DNA of 64,000 nt from an uncultured Bacteroides sp. (GCF_963677715.1 NZ_OY782495.1:2842001-2906000), one strand, 5' to 3'. Counted from the stretch's first letter, positions 9,871 to 19,418 are shown. Numbers and translations: made by a program. The notes: generated from the letters alone by a model not told the origin.

Positions 9871-10220
9871 CTCGCTTTGCTTTTGTCGGTATAATATGTA
9901 CTGTTCTTCATTACGCGATATATTATATTCTAAAAGAATATATCGGGTTTAATATTGCTTATACGATAGGATATGTTTCTAGTTTTTTTTTAAATCTTGT
10001 CTTATCAAGCAAGTTTACTTTTCATGCAATAATCACGGTAAAGAAATGTTTTGGTTTCGGGTTAAGTCATCTGATTAACTATGGTTTACATATTTTATTG
10101 TTGAATTTATTTGTTTATATTGGAATATCAAAAACATTAGCTCCGATTCCGGTTTATGCTATTGCAATTCCGGTGAACTTCATTCTAGTAAGAATAGTTT
10201 TAAAGTCAAATAGATTATAA
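9813..10220 (+). CDS. GtrA-family membrane protein (putative polyprenyl-sugar flippase)
   Basis: This 135-aa protein has four predicted membrane helices and the GtrA/DPMS-like pattern (FAFVGIICTVLHYAIYYIL ... GYVSSFFLNLVLSSKFTF). GtrA proteins are thought to flip polyprenyl-phosphate-linked sugars across the inner membrane. Two ATGs are possible, 9813 and 9834; the second (MGSSQSILRKE) fits the family length better, and neither has a clear ribosome binding site. It is followed 7 bp later by a GT2 glycosyltransferase, the usual GtrB partner. A decayed gene overlaps its 5' end. Confidence 0.85.
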   Translation: MGNVWTLMGSSQSILRKETSRFAFVGIICTVLHYAIYYILKEYIGFNIAYTIGYVSSFFLNLVLSSKFTFHAIITVKKCFGFGLSHLINYGLHILLLNLFVYIGISKTLAPIPVYAIAIPVNFILVRIVLKSNRL

Positions 10221-10227
10221 AAATGCC

Positions 10228-11202
10228 ATGAAATTAGCCATTGTTGTACCTTGCTATAATGAACAAGAAGTTCTTCATGAAACGGCAGCATGCCTATGTA
10301 CATTACTGGATAAGCTTATTCTATCAGGAGAAATAACCAATGATAGTTTTATCCTTTTTGTTAATGACGGGAGTCAAGACGGGACATGGAATATTATTAA
10401 TGAGTTAAATCATTCGACTAAATACGTTGCGGGTCTGAATCTCGCCCGAAATGCAGGGCATCAGAATGCTTTGATGGCAGGGCTGATGATTGCAGGTAAG
10501 CAATCTGATGCCATAGTATCTATTGATGCGGATTTGCAAGATGATGTTGCCGCTATAGAAATTATGGTTAGCGAGTACAATAAAGGATATGATATTGTAT
10601 ACGGAGTACGGAAACGAAGAGATATGGATTCTTTTTTCAAAAGAAATACGGCTCTGTTCTTTTATAAAATGATGCGTTCCATGGGCGTAGATTTAATTTT
10701 TAATCATGCTGATTTTCGACTGATTAGTCAGCGCGTGATCGCCCAGCTGGCTAGCTATAAAGAACGTAACCTTTTTCTGAGAGGCGTTATTCCTTTAATT
10801 GGTTATAAGCATTCGACTGTGTGTTATGACCGAAAAGAACGTTTTGCAGGAGAGTCGAAATATCCTTTTGGTAAAATGTTGAATTTTGCCATTGATGGAA
10901 TCACTTCATTTTCAGTGAGGCCTATTCGTATGATAACCTCTCTGGGTATTTTATTATTCTTTGTGTCTCTTGTCGCATTTATCTACGTTATTTCTTCTTT
11001 GATAAAAGGTGATGCTGTTCCTGGATGGGCTTCTCTTATGATTTCTGTATGGTTCTTTGGCAGTATTATATTGATTTGTATAGGCATTATTGGAGAATAT
11101 ATAGGGAAAATATACATGGAAGTAAAAGAACGTCCAAGATATAACATATCAGAGGAGCTGAAGCCTCAAAATAAAAATAAAGCAGAAGATGAAATAAGTT
11201 GA
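10228..11202 (+). CDS. Family 2 glycosyltransferase, GtrB/polyprenyl-phosphate glycosyltransferase type
   Basis: This inner-membrane glycosyltransferase moves a sugar from a nucleotide donor to undecaprenyl phosphate. The GT-A domain (residues about 1-230) begins IVVPCYNEQEVL and carries the metal-binding DADLQDD motif near residues 98-104, with SKYPFGKMLNFAIDGITSFS before the membrane part. Two C-terminal helices lie at about 235-260 and 270-295, as in GtrB, ArnC and DPM1-like enzymes. It is paired with the GtrA gene upstream. The pair would supply a lipid-linked sugar for surface glycan modification; no third acceptor-specific transferase is next to it. Confidence 0.92.
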   Translation: MKLAIVVPCYNEQEVLHETAACLCTLLDKLILSGEITNDSFILFVNDGSQDGTWNIINELNHSTKYVAGLNLARNAGHQNALMAGLMIAGKQSDAIVSIDADLQDDVAAIEIMVSEYNKGYDIVYGVRKRRDMDSFFKRNTALFFYKMMRSMGVDLIFNHADFRLISQRVIAQLASYKERNLFLRGVIPLIGYKHSTVCYDRKERFAGESKYPFGKMLNFAIDGITSFSVRPIRMITSLGILLFFVSLVAFIYVISSLIKGDAVPGWASLMISVWFFGSIILICIGIIGEYIGKIYMEVKERPRYNISEELKPQNKNKAEDEIS

Positions 11203-11205
11203 AAC

Positions 11206-12096
11206 CTATTCTTTACTCCGGCGTTTTTTCCAAAGGTTTCGGGAATTTATTATATTTTGCCACAACACGTATGAACCGGGCCCTACTGAGGCTAGAGGGT
11301 TGAGATAAGTTTGTGCCATCCATATAGCTAAAATAGTATTTTTTTGCCCTAGTGATTGTCCTGCGCTGATACGATCATTATAAACACCTCCGATTATCCT
11401 TCCCAGAAAGAATTGCAGACAACAGGCTATCAATGCAGCAAAAGCTATCATGATTTCTGTCCAACCATCTGCATGACTGTGTACCAAAGAATGAATAGTT
11501 TGGGCTGATACAATAGTAAGAGAAAAAGCCCAAAGATAGAATGCTAACTCGTGGCGTAAAAGTAATATCTGGTGTGCTTTAGGCATAAATTTCTGAAGTA
11601 GCCATGCAATAAGGAATGGAGAAATAAGCAGTGGAAAGACTTTGCTCAAAATGAGAAAAAACGATTCATAAAAAGTCAATTCTGGCTGAGGTTCAATAAA
11701 TGGAAAGAATATCGGTACGGCGATAGCTGTTCCGATATTAGCTAAAAGGGTATAAGTTGTTACGCTCGCAGCACTACCTCCCAATTTGGAGGTTATTACT
11801 GCTGCTGCAGTGGCTGTTGGGCAGATAATACAAACAACAGCTCCTTCGGCAACTAATTTATTGAATCGATAAAGAAGCAGGTAAGCAGCCAAAGGTCCTA
11901 TAATTTGAATGGCTAATAGCCAAAAATGCAAAGGTTTAAGTTTTAGCTCGCAAGGAGATATCTTACTGAAGGTAAGCAATAACATGGCAAAAATAAGTAA
12001 TGGGGTAATGAATGATAAGCGCACAAATAATTGATAACCAACAGCTCCAATGATTATTGATATAGGAAGAATCCAGTCTTTTAGAAACTTCAGCAT
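11206..12096 (-). CDS. BASS/SBF-like membrane transporter
   Basis: This 296-aa inner-membrane protein has about nine hydrophobic helices. The pattern (LGGSAASVTTYTLLANIGTA, CPTATAAAVITSKLGG) resembles bile acid:sodium symporter family (BASS/SBF) proteins. The transported substrate cannot be inferred; prokaryotic members carry organic anions, pantoate or other metabolites. It converges on the GT2 gene, with 3 bp between the two stop codons, and is divergent from the TonB-dependent receptor. A near-consensus -7 (TTACTTTG on the minus strand) lies at 12123-12130. Confidence 0.7.
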   Translation of the reverse strand: MLKFLKDWILPISIIIGAVGYQLFVRLSFITPLLIFAMLLLTFSKISPCELKLKPLHFWLLAIQIIGPLAAYLLLYRFNKLVAEGAVVCIICPTATAAAVITSKLGGSAASVTTYTLLANIGTAIAVPIFFPFIEPQPELTFYESFFLILSKVFPLLISPFLIAWLLQKFMPKAHQILLLRHELAFYLWAFSLTIVSAQTIHSLVHSHADGWTEIMIAFAALIACCLQFFLGRIIGGVYNDRISAGQSLGQKNTILAIWMAQTYLNPLASVGPGSYVLWQNIINSRNLWKKRRSKE

Positions 12097-12151
12097 ATTT
12101 AGGGAGATTTTATTTATTGTTGCAAAGTAACAGTGAAAAGGGGAATAATGC

Positions 12152-12159
12152 TACCTTTG
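12152..12159 (+). promoter_or_regulatory. Promoter -7 element of the TonB-dependent receptor gene
   Basis: TACCTTTG matches TAnnTTTG, 30 bp before the start codon at 12190. The divergent transporter promoter overlaps this region, so there is no room for a long riboswitch leader. Confidence 0.6.
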
Positions 12160-12189
12160 CAGTGATTTTTATTAAAAAAAGTACTAAAA

Positions 12190-14238
12190 ATGAAAGAAAA
12201 CAAGTTAACTGAGCAACGAGTGCTTCGCTGGAAGCAATTCAATCACAAGAGTTATTCTGTATTCTGTAGTTTGAAGAAATTCAACATTGGTGTTTTGGCT
12301 GTGGCCACACTCACATTTGCTAATGTAGATGTGATTTCGGCGCAAAATGAGACCCCTAAGCAGATGAAAAATTATGAACTTGATGAGATTGAGGTAACCG
12401 GCACTCGTGTTCCGCTGACAGAAATGCAGTCAGCAAAAATGGTAACTGTACTTTCGCGCGATGAAATCCAAGCGGCGGCAGTACACAGTATTAATGACCT
12501 TTTAGAATACGCCGTAGGCGTAGATGTTCGTCAGAGAGGAGAGTTTGGTGTCCAGACCGACATATCCGTTCGCGGAGGAACTTTTGATCAGATTACAATC
12601 CTTCTCAATGGGGTAAATATCAATAATCCCCAAACAGGCCATCTTACGGCCGATTTTCCTGTTTCCATGGATGATATTGAACGAATAGAAGTACTCGAAG
12701 GTCCTGCCGCTCGTGTCTTCGGAACGTCTTCTTTTACCGGCGCGATTAATATTGTTACAAGGAACGATAAGCAAAGTCATGCTACTGTAAGTTTGTTAGA
12801 TGGTGGATACGGACTATTAGGAAGTGGCGCTAAGGTGAACTTCACTAAAGGGGCTTTCAGTCATCAGGCATCAGGTAGTTATGATCGTAGTGATGGAGCT
12901 ACAGAAAACAGTGATTTTAAAGTTAGTAAAGCTTATTATCATGGATTGTATACCAGTTCTCAAATTGATGTGCATTGGCAATTAGGTTATAGTGGCCGGA
13001 AGTACGGTGCTAACACTTTTTATTCTGCAGCTTACCCTGATCAATACGAAGAAACAAGTCGATATTTAGTGTCTTTGCAGGCCCAAAGCAAAGGGTGGTT
13101 GCATTTTGCTCCCACTATTTACTGGAATCGTTCGAATGACCATTTTCAGTTAGTGCGTGGTACTAGTTCAGGAGAGAATTTTCACATGACAGATGTTTAT
13201 GGAATTAATTTGAATGCTTACTTTAATTCTTCATGGGGAAAGACGGCTTTTGGAACTGAATTAAGAAATGAAGGTATTTTGAGCACTAATTTAGGCCATC
13301 CTTTAGACGAAGATCAATATGTTAAAGTGCCAGGTGAAACTGGGATCTATTTCACGAAAAAGGATAATCGAACAAATATAAGCTATTATCTTGAACATAA
13401 TATTTTGCTTGATAAAGCGACTGTTTCTATGGGGACTTTAGCGAATATGAATACCGGCCTTGATCATAAATTCCGCTTTTATCCGGGAGTCGATATTTCT
13501 TTCCTTCCATCCGAACGATGGAAAATATTTGCTTCATGGAATATGGCATTGCGCATGCCTACTTTTACAGACCTCTATTATAAAAGTCCCACTCAGCAAG
13601 GCAATACAGGATTAAAGGCCGAAGAAACACAAGCCGTTAATGTGGGAGCAAAATTCAGGAATGATTTTCTAGAGACTAATATAAGTGGATTTTTCCATAA
13701 AGGGAAGAATATGATTGATTGGGTGATGTATACAGCAGATGATGTTTATCATTCGGTTAATTTTAAATTAAATAATATGGGAATTGAAACCTCTTCCACA
13801 TTAAACTTTAGACATCTAATAGATCAGAACTTCTTTTTGGAGAAATTGAATATAGGTTATACTTATATTTATCAAAAACGATTTGATAATACGGAAATCT
13901 ACAAATCAAACTATGCGCTCGAGTATTTGCGCCATAAATTTGTTGTCAGGCTCGATCATCGTATATGGGATAAACTAACTGCTAGTTGGGCATTTCGTTG
14001 GCAAGATCGTATGGGCAGTTATTTAAAGTATGATGCTACCCATCAGTCTACCGGCATATTAATATCATATCCCTCTTTCTGCCTACTGGATTTAAAGATA
14101 TCATGGAATGAAGATAATTACAAAGTGTTCGCTGAAGCTAATAATTTATTAAATCGGACATTCTATGATTTGGGAAATATCCCGCAACCTGGCTTTTGGT
14201 TTAAAGCCGGAGTCAGCTATCGCATAAATTTTGAATAA
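12190..14238 (+). CDS. TonB-dependent receptor, BtuB/vitamin-type rather than SusC-type
   Basis: This outer membrane active-uptake receptor (682 aa) has a plug domain at about residues 60-180 (DELDEIEVTGTRVPLTEMQ, TDISVRGGTFDQITILLNG, VLEGPAARVFGTSSFTGAI) followed by a 22-strand barrel ending in an aromatic C-terminus (YRINFE). No CarboxypepD_reg domain and no SusD partner are present, so it is of the cofactor/siderophore type. The N-terminus is unusually long: about 32 basic, aromatic residues (RVLRWKQFNHKSYSVF) precede the hydrophobic signal core, resembling an extended signal peptide region. The substrate is unknown; cobalamin is one option because no haem or siderophore genes lie nearby. 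Confidence 0.88.
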   Translation: MKENKLTEQRVLRWKQFNHKSYSVFCSLKKFNIGVLAVATLTFANVDVISAQNETPKQMKNYELDEIEVTGTRVPLTEMQSAKMVTVLSRDEIQAAAVHSINDLLEYAVGVDVRQRGEFGVQTDISVRGGTFDQITILLNGVNINNPQTGHLTADFPVSMDDIERIEVLEGPAARVFGTSSFTGAINIVTRNDKQSHATVSLLDGGYGLLGSGAKVNFTKGAFSHQASGSYDRSDGATENSDFKVSKAYYHGLYTSSQIDVHWQLGYSGRKYGANTFYSAAYPDQYEETSRYLVSLQAQSKGWLHFAPTIYWNRSNDHFQLVRGTSSGENFHMTDVYGINLNAYFNSSWGKTAFGTELRNEGILSTNLGHPLDEDQYVKVPGETGIYFTKKDNRTNISYYLEHNILLDKATVSMGTLANMNTGLDHKFRFYPGVDISFLPSERWKIFASWNMALRMPTFTDLYYKSPTQQGNTGLKAEETQAVNVGAKFRNDFLETNISGFFHKGKNMIDWVMYTADDVYHSVNFKLNNMGIETSSTLNFRHLIDQNFFLEKLNIGYTYIYQKRFDNTEIYKSNYALEYLRHKFVVRLDHRIWDKLTASWAFRWQDRMGSYLKYDATHQSTGILISYPSFCLLDLKISWNEDNYKVFAEANNLLNRTFYDLGNIPQPGFWFKAGVSYRINFE

Positions 14239-14256
14239 TTTATAAGCCAGTGCATG

Positions 14257-14370
14257 TGGCTCTATTTCAGTGTGAAAATGTTCTGAAATGAGTTTATTAA
14301 TGAATCATATTCGAACACCTGCAAACCTGCTAATGCTTATTGGCAGGTTTGTAATTTATTAATAGAGCCA
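14257..14370. repeat. Nested inverted repeats between receptor and amidase genes
   Basis: An outer perfect 10-bp pair (14257-14266 and 14361-14370) encloses an inner perfect 9-bp pair (14322-14330 and 14343-14351, 12-nt loop). The inner one resembles a terminator stem for the receptor gene and is followed by TAATTTATT. Confidence 0.6.
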
Positions 14371-14464
14371 TACTTAGTCGGTTTTGTGAACTCTGTTTTA
14401 CCCTGCCAATTACGTAAAAAGCCAAAACTTGATATTAAATGAATAGCTTTCGGCAAAATTCTAC

Positions 14465-14472
14465 TACATTTG
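14465..14472 (+). promoter_or_regulatory. Promoter -7 element of the amidase gene
   Basis: TACATTTG matches TAnnTTTG 15 bp before the ATG at 14488. Because it covers an in-frame TTG at 14470, it also rules that codon out as the start. Confidence 0.55.
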
Positions 14473-14487
14473 CATATTATTACTGAT

Positions 14488-15684
14488 ATGAAACAACAAA
14501 GGAAATACATATTACTATTAATCATTTGCTTGTGGTTGCCTCTGCCTCCTCTATTCATTAGTGTTTGGTCCAAAGATTTTGTAGTAGTCATTGATCCTGG
14601 ACATGGAGGCCACGATCCTGGTGCAATTGGGCAAATATCTAAAGAGAAGAATATCAATTTAAATGTAGCGTTAAAATTAGGTAGTCTTATAAGGGCAAAT
14701 GATAATGACGTAAAAGTGATTTTCACTCGGAGTACTGACGTATTTATTCCACTTGATCGGAGAGCTGAAATTGCGAATGATGCTAAAGCTGATCTTTTTA
14801 TATCTATTCACACAAACTCCGTGGCAGGATCAAGAATAGCTAGAGGTGCTTCTACCTGGACACTCGGTTTGGCCAAATCCGAAGCTAATTTAGCAGTAGC
14901 TAAACGTGAAAACTCTGTTATTCTTTATGAAAGTGACTATAAAACCCGATATGCCGGCTTTAATCCTAATTCAGCTGAATCATATATCATTTTTGAATTT
15001 ATGCAAGATAAATATATGTCTCAAAGTGTGCATTTAGCTTCTTTAATTCAAAAAGAATTTCGCCATTCTTGTAAACGCGTTGATCGCGGTGTACATCAGG
15101 CTGGATTTTTAGTTTTGAAAGCAAGCGCCATGCCTAGTATTTTGGTTGAATTAGGTTTTATCTCTACTCCTGAAGAGGAACAATATTTAAATTCGGAAGA
15201 AGGGACTTTTTCTTTAGCGAATGCTATTTATAGAGCTTTCCTCACATACAAAAGAGAGCATGAGATAAGAATGACAGGCACGAGTCGTACTGTGCTGTCC
15301 GATATTGAAGATAAAGAAGATAAGTCAGATAATTCTTTGCGCAGTAATATAGACTCTACCTCAAAGCTGGTGCCTGATGAAATTGCTTCTCAAAATAAAA
15401 TGGAGAATTCGGGGAATAATCTTGTTTTCAAAATTCAAATATTGACTTCTTCAGTATTACTATCGCAAAATGACAAACGCCTAAAAGGACTTCATGGAGT
15501 AGAGAATTATAGAGAAGGTGGATTATACAAATATACCTACGGTGCTTCTTCCGATTATAATAAAGTGCTGAAAACGCGTAAAACCATTGCTGCAGACTTT
15601 AAAGATGCTTTTATTATAGCCTTTGAAAATGGTGAAAAGATTAATATAAATGCGGCAATTGACAAGTTTAAGAGAAAGAGATAA
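14488..15684 (+). CDS. N-acetylmuramoyl-L-alanine amidase (Amidase_3) with a C-terminal SPOR-like region
   Basis: This is an exported zinc amidase that cuts the MurNAc-L-Ala bond of peptidoglycan (398 aa from the ATG at 14488). An N-terminal signal/anchor helix spans residues about 7-27. The catalytic domain follows with DPGHGGHDPGA (zinc His), the downstream Glu in SKEKNIN, SIHTNS (zinc His) and VELGFIS (Glu). After a charged linker, the last 80 residues (FKIQILTSS ... YKYTYGASS ... DAFIIAFENGEKI) look like a SPOR peptidoglycan-binding domain. It lies 26 bp upstream of the mlaD-like gene, probably in one operon. Confidence 0.9.
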   Translation: MKQQRKYILLLIICLWLPLPPLFISVWSKDFVVVIDPGHGGHDPGAIGQISKEKNINLNVALKLGSLIRANDNDVKVIFTRSTDVFIPLDRRAEIANDAKADLFISIHTNSVAGSRIARGASTWTLGLAKSEANLAVAKRENSVILYESDYKTRYAGFNPNSAESYIIFEFMQDKYMSQSVHLASLIQKEFRHSCKRVDRGVHQAGFLVLKASAMPSILVELGFISTPEEEQYLNSEEGTFSLANAIYRAFLTYKREHEIRMTGTSRTVLSDIEDKEDKSDNSLRSNIDSTSKLVPDEIASQNKMENSGNNLVFKIQILTSSVLLSQNDKRLKGLHGVENYREGGLYKYTYGASSDYNKVLKTRKTIAADFKDAFIIAFENGEKININAAIDKFKRKR

Positions 15685-15710
15685 AAATAATAATAAAGAG
15701 AGATATAATC

Positions 15711-16604
15711 ATGAAATATTTTACGAAAGAAGTTAAAATAGGATTAGCGAGTATTGTGGCATTGTGCATCATTGTCTATGGCATAAACTACCTGAAGGGG
15801 ATAAGCATGTTTAAGCCTAGTAGTTATTTCTATGTGAAATACAACAATGTAAATGGGCTGGCCAAATCGAGTCCTGTATATGCAGATGGGTATCGCATTG
15901 GTATTGTTCGTGATATAGCTTATGATTATTCACATCCCGGTAATGTAACTGTTGAAGTGGAACTGGATACAGAAATGAGGATACCTAAAGGAAGTTCTGC
16001 CGAATTGGTGTCCGAAATGTTGGGAGGGGTACGAATGAATATCCTATTAGCTAATAACCCTCGTGAAAGCTTCTCTGCCGGAGACACTATTCCTGGCTTT
16101 CTGAATAATGGTTTAATGGAAAGCGTATCGACACTTATGCCCCAAATGGAGCGAATGCTTCCCAAACTAGATTCTATTCTTGCATCATTGAACACTATTT
16201 TAAGCGATCCAAGCATACCAGCCACTCTTCGTTCAATAAAGGGTACTACTGCTAATTTGGAAGTAGCCAGTGCCCAGTTCAAACAATTAATGAAAAATGA
16301 TATTCCTCAATTAACAGGAAAGCTGAATACTATAGGAGATAACTTTGTGGCAGTCAGTAGTAATTTGAAGGGCATAGACTACTCGGCTACATTTAGTAAA
16401 ATTGATTCTACCCTAGCTAATGTAAAATTGATTACAGAGAAGCTGAATCGCAAAGATAACTCAATGGGGCTATTACTTAATGATCCTCAATTATACTATA
16501 ATCTAAGCACCGCTAGTGCTAATGCTGCCCTCTTGCTTGAAGATTTAAAAGCAAACCCCAAACGTTATGTGCACTTCTCTTTATTTGGTAAAAAACAAAA
16601 ATGA
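15711..16604 (+). CDS. MCE-domain protein, MlaD-like lipid transport component
   Basis: This is an inner-membrane-anchored periplasmic protein (297 aa) with one MCE domain. One N-terminal helix (GLASIVALCIIVYGINYL) is followed at about residues 38-115 by the MCE core (FYVKYNNVNGLAKSSPVYADGYRIG). The rest is predicted helical, as in proteins that form hexameric lipid tunnels. In the Mla system MlaD works with an ABC permease and ATPase; neither is next to it here, and the only close neighbour is the amidase gene 26 bp upstream. This amidase-MlaD pairing is known in Bacteroidetes. Confidence 0.9.
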   Translation: MKYFTKEVKIGLASIVALCIIVYGINYLKGISMFKPSSYFYVKYNNVNGLAKSSPVYADGYRIGIVRDIAYDYSHPGNVTVEVELDTEMRIPKGSSAELVSEMLGGVRMNILLANNPRESFSAGDTIPGFLNNGLMESVSTLMPQMERMLPKLDSILASLNTILSDPSIPATLRSIKGTTANLEVASAQFKQLMKNDIPQLTGKLNTIGDNFVAVSSNLKGIDYSATFSKIDSTLANVKLITEKLNRKDNSMGLLLNDPQLYYNLSTASANAALLLEDLKANPKRYVHFSLFGKKQK

Positions 16605-16940
16605 AAATAGCTTGCTATATAGATTTGATCTAAATAATAGTTTTTTTTGTGGAGCCATTGATTTACAACCTATACGTCCATAAATAAACGATTTTTAAGA
16701 TTCTATGCTATATAACATATAGGATGAAAATGATATTTAAGTATCTGATAATCAAAATGTTATATAAATGCAAGGGCATAACGAATTGTGTGCAAGTCTA
16801 TTCTCTTATAAGTGTCTGAAATTAAAGGATTTATTAAATCTATAAGATACACAAGAAAAACCGGATTTGTTTTTATCAAATAAGATTCCCAAATTTGCAA
16901 TTGTAGAAGTTTTGCTTAATTAATAAATGTATTAGCGATT
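16605..16940. other. AT-rich leader region upstream of dnaA
   Basis: This 336-bp gap has no gene. It carries CAAATTTG at 16890-16897, one base from the -7 consensus, as the likely dnaA promoter. I found no sequence matching TTATCCACA or close variants on either strand, so nothing supports an origin here. Confidence 0.6.
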
Positions 16941-18350
16941 ATGATTGAAACAAATCATGTTGGACTTTGGAACCGCTGTCTTCAGGTGATACGAGACAAT
17001 GTTCCAGAGACGACATACAGCACTTGGTTTGTCCCTATTATACCTTTGAAATATGAGGACAGGACGTTGACAGTGCAAGTTCCCAGCCAGTTCTTTTATG
17101 AATTCATAGAAGATAAGTTTGTGGATCTACTACGCGCAACTCTATATAAAGTTATAGGTGAAGGCACGAAGTTGATGTATAATGTTATGGTTGATAAAAG
17201 CTCGAAAACAACTGTTAATCTGGAAGCGAGCAATCGATCGACCGCCATACCACAAAAGAGTGTTATTCGTGGCGGTAATAAAACGCCTAATGCATTTCAA
17301 GCTCCTGCTGTTCAAGATTTAGACCCTCAGTTGAATCCTGATTATAATTTTGAAAATTTTATTGAGGGATATAGTAATAAGTTATCTAGAAATGTAGCAG
17401 AAGCTGTTGCTCAAAATCCGGCGAAAACGGTATTTAATCCGTTGTTTATTCATGGGGCTTCCGGTGTTGGCAAAACTCATTTGGCAAATGCGATAGGGAC
17501 TAAAATTAAAGAGATTTATCCGGATAAGAGAGTTTTGTATGTGTCTGCTCATTTGTTTCAGGTACAATATACAGATTCTGTCCGTAATAATACAACCAAT
17601 GACTTTATCAACTTCTATCAAACTATAGATGTATTGATAATAGATGATATACAAGAATTTGCCGGGGTTACTAAAACTCAAAACACGTTCTTTCATATCT
17701 TTAATCACCTTCATCAAAATGGGAAACAATTGATCCTTACTTCAGACCGTGCACCGGCTCTTTTGCAAGGTGTGGAGGAAAGATTGCTGACGCGCTTCAA
17801 ATGGGGTATGGTTGCTGAATTGGAGCGTCCGTCGGTTGAATTAAGGAAAGACATACTTAGAAATAAAATTCATCGTGACGGCTTACAATTTCCACCAGAA
17901 GTAATTGACTATATTGCCGAGAATGTGAATGAGAGTGTACGTGATCTAGAAGGTATTGTTATTTCTATCATGGCGCATTCTACCATTTATAATAAAGAGA
18001 TAAACTTAGAATTAGCTCAACGTATTGTTCGTAAAGTTATCCGCAATGAAACAAAAGCAATAACAATAGATGATATAATAGGTACTGCATGCAAGCACTT
18101 TGAACTGGAGCCAACGATGATTCACACTAAATCAAGAAAAAGAGAAGTGGTGCAGGTTCGTCAGGTAGCTATGTACCTTGCTAAAAAACATACTGACTTT
18201 TCGTCTTCCAGAATAGGGCAATTGATAGGGAATAAGGATCATGCCACCGTTTTACATGCTTGTAAGATTGTTAAAGAACAATGTGAGGTTGATAAAAATT
18301 TCCATTCCGATATAGAAAATATAGAAGCGATTTTAAAAAAGAAAATTTAA
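16941..18350 (+). CDS. dnaA: Chromosomal replication initiator protein DnaA
   Basis: DnaA binds DnaA boxes at oriC and opens the duplex. All four domains are visible: domain I (residues about 5-85, [18 protein letters not shown]), a variable linker, the AAA+ domain III with Walker [10 protein letters not shown] at about 172-180 and Walker B LIIDDIQ near 234, and domain IV with the DNA-binding signature near the C-terminus ([20 protein letters not shown]). The length of 469 aa is typical. It is flanked by an mlaD-like gene and a nitroreductase, not by dnaN or recF. A terminator follows at 18355. Confidence 0.97.
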   Translation: MIETNHVGLWNRCLQVIRDNVPETTYSTWFVPIIPLKYEDRTLTVQVPSQFFYEFIEDKFVDLLRATLYKVIGEGTKLMYNVMVDKSSKTTVNLEASNRSTAIPQKSVIRGGNKTPNAFQAPAVQDLDPQLNPDYNFENFIEGYSNKLSRNVAEAVAQNPAKTVFNPLFIHGASGVGKTHLANAIGTKIKEIYPDKRVLYVSAHLFQVQYTDSVRNNTTNDFINFYQTIDVLIIDDIQEFAGVTKTQNTFFHIFNHLHQNGKQLILTSDRAPALLQGVEERLLTRFKWGMVAELERPSVELRKDILRNKIHRDGLQFPPEVIDYIAENVNESVRDLEGIVISIMAHSTIYNKEINLELAQRIVRKVIRNETKAITIDDIIGTACKHFELEPTMIHTKSRKREVVQVRQVAMYLAKKHTDFSSSRIGQLIGNKDHATVLHACKIVKEQCEVDKNFHSDIENIEAILKKKI

Positions 18351-18354
18351 AGAT

Positions 18355-18400
18355 AAAGGTCGGAATGATAATCTGATTTTTTCATCCCGGCTTTTATTTT
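18355..18400 (+). terminator. Intrinsic terminator of dnaA
   Basis: A 14-bp stem allowing G-U pairs (18355-18368 with 18382-18395) and a 13-nt loop ends in TTTTATTTT directly after the dnaA stop codon. Confidence 0.8.
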
Positions 18401-18416
18401 CTTATGCAATAATTAT

Positions 18417-19160
18417 CTAATCAAGAAATCCCTGACGTCGGAGTGCTTGTAATAAGCTCTGTGAAGTAAATTCATTGTCTTTCTTCGTGTAGCGGATATC
18501 TGTAAATACCTGAGCCAAGGTTTCTTTCTGGCTCTCTTCTGTAAAGCGTTTATTTTCTGCTAAAGACTCTTTATAAGCATACCACTTGTTTATATCTGCA
18601 GATGTATAATTGTGATAATACTCTTTATGGATAATAGCTTCAAATGGTAGTCTGTCTACTTGTTCCGGCTGTTCATCGGGATATCCTAGTGTTATAGTTG
18701 TTACAGGGAAAACTAATTTTGGCAATTTTAGTGTGTCTATAATCATTTGCGGATTATAGGTAGTGGTGCCGAGATAGCATATACCCAGTCCTTTCTCTTC
18801 TGCAACAGTACAGAAAGTCTGGGCTACTAGTAGAGCATCAATAGCTGCGTTCATAAATGATTGAAAGTTGTCATAGGCCGGGGTGGCCTTCCGCTCTGTG
18901 CACCATTGGCTAAAACGCTGGAAGTCGGCACAAAAGGTAAGTATTACCGGTGCATTGTTAATCATTGGTTGATTATAATGTGCAGGGGATAATTTTGCTT
19001 TCATTTCAACATCGCGAGTGACTATTACGCTATATACCTGCATGTTACCAACCGTAGAAGCTCTAAAGGAAGTGGTGAGCATATCATTTAACAAAGCATC
19101 AGGGATTTCTTTCTGCAGATACTTCCGGATAGTCTTTCTTTTTTTTATTGATTCTATCAT
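18417..19160 (-). CDS. Nitroreductase-family NAD(P)H oxidoreductase (NfsA/FRP-like)
   Basis: This is a cytoplasmic FMN-dependent reductase of the nitroreductase fold (247 aa). The N-terminal flavin-binding pattern is visible (KKRKTIRKYLQKEIPDALL, FRASTVGNMQVYSVIV), as is the conserved central segment GLGICYLGTTTYNPQMI followed by VTTITLGYPDEQP, which is typical of the NfsA/flavin reductase P subgroup. Likely substrates are quinones, nitroaromatics or free flavin. It is a single gene convergent with dnaA and preceded by its own consensus -7 element at 19172-19179. Confidence 0.88.
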   Translation of the reverse strand: MIESIKKRKTIRKYLQKEIPDALLNDMLTTSFRASTVGNMQVYSVIVTRDVEMKAKLSPAHYNQPMINNAPVILTFCADFQRFSQWCTERKATPAYDNFQSFMNAAIDALLVAQTFCTVAEEKGLGICYLGTTTYNPQMIIDTLKLPKLVFPVTTITLGYPDEQPEQVDRLPFEAIIHKEYYHNYTSADINKWYAYKESLAENKRFTEESQKETLAQVFTDIRYTKKDNEFTSQSLLQALRRQGFLD

Positions 19161-19171
19161 TTCTTTTCTCG

Positions 19172-19179
19172 CAAATATA
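19172..19179 (-). promoter_or_regulatory. Promoter -7 element of the nitroreductase gene
   Basis: The minus strand reads TATATTTG, a full consensus match 12 bp upstream of the ATG at 19160. Confidence 0.55.
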
Positions 19180-19387
19180 TGAAATATATGCGAAAATGAT
19201 AAATTTAAAACTTATATTTTATACTGATATTATTCTATTTAGATAATTTTATTATTTACTTTAAAGTAATAAAATTCTTTTTGGGTAACTTTATTTAATA
19301 TTATAATTTATAATATATTGTAAATCAGGTATTTAATATGATAAAAAGGAAATTGGAGTTTATAAAAATAAAAAAGAGCTCTTTTGC

Positions 19388-19418
19388 TTTGGTATAATGA
19401 AAAACATTCCTATTTTTG
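19388..19418 (+). promoter_or_regulatory. Complete promoter of the ribonucleotide reductase gene
   Basis: TTTG at 19388-19391 and TATTTTTG at 19411-19418 are separated by exactly 19 bp, the consensus layout of the Bacteroides primary sigma factor. An in-frame TTG at 19416 overlaps the -7 element and cannot be the translation start. Confidence 0.85.

Noticed and set aside
12097-12189. Cobalamin riboswitch upstream of the BtuB-like receptor
   Set aside because: Only 93 bp separate the divergent genes and the promoter is 30 bp from the start, too short for a riboswitch; no B12-box-like sequence was seen.
16605-16940. Possible replication origin next to dnaA
   Set aside because: No DnaA boxes or close variants on either strand and no dnaN/recF neighbours.
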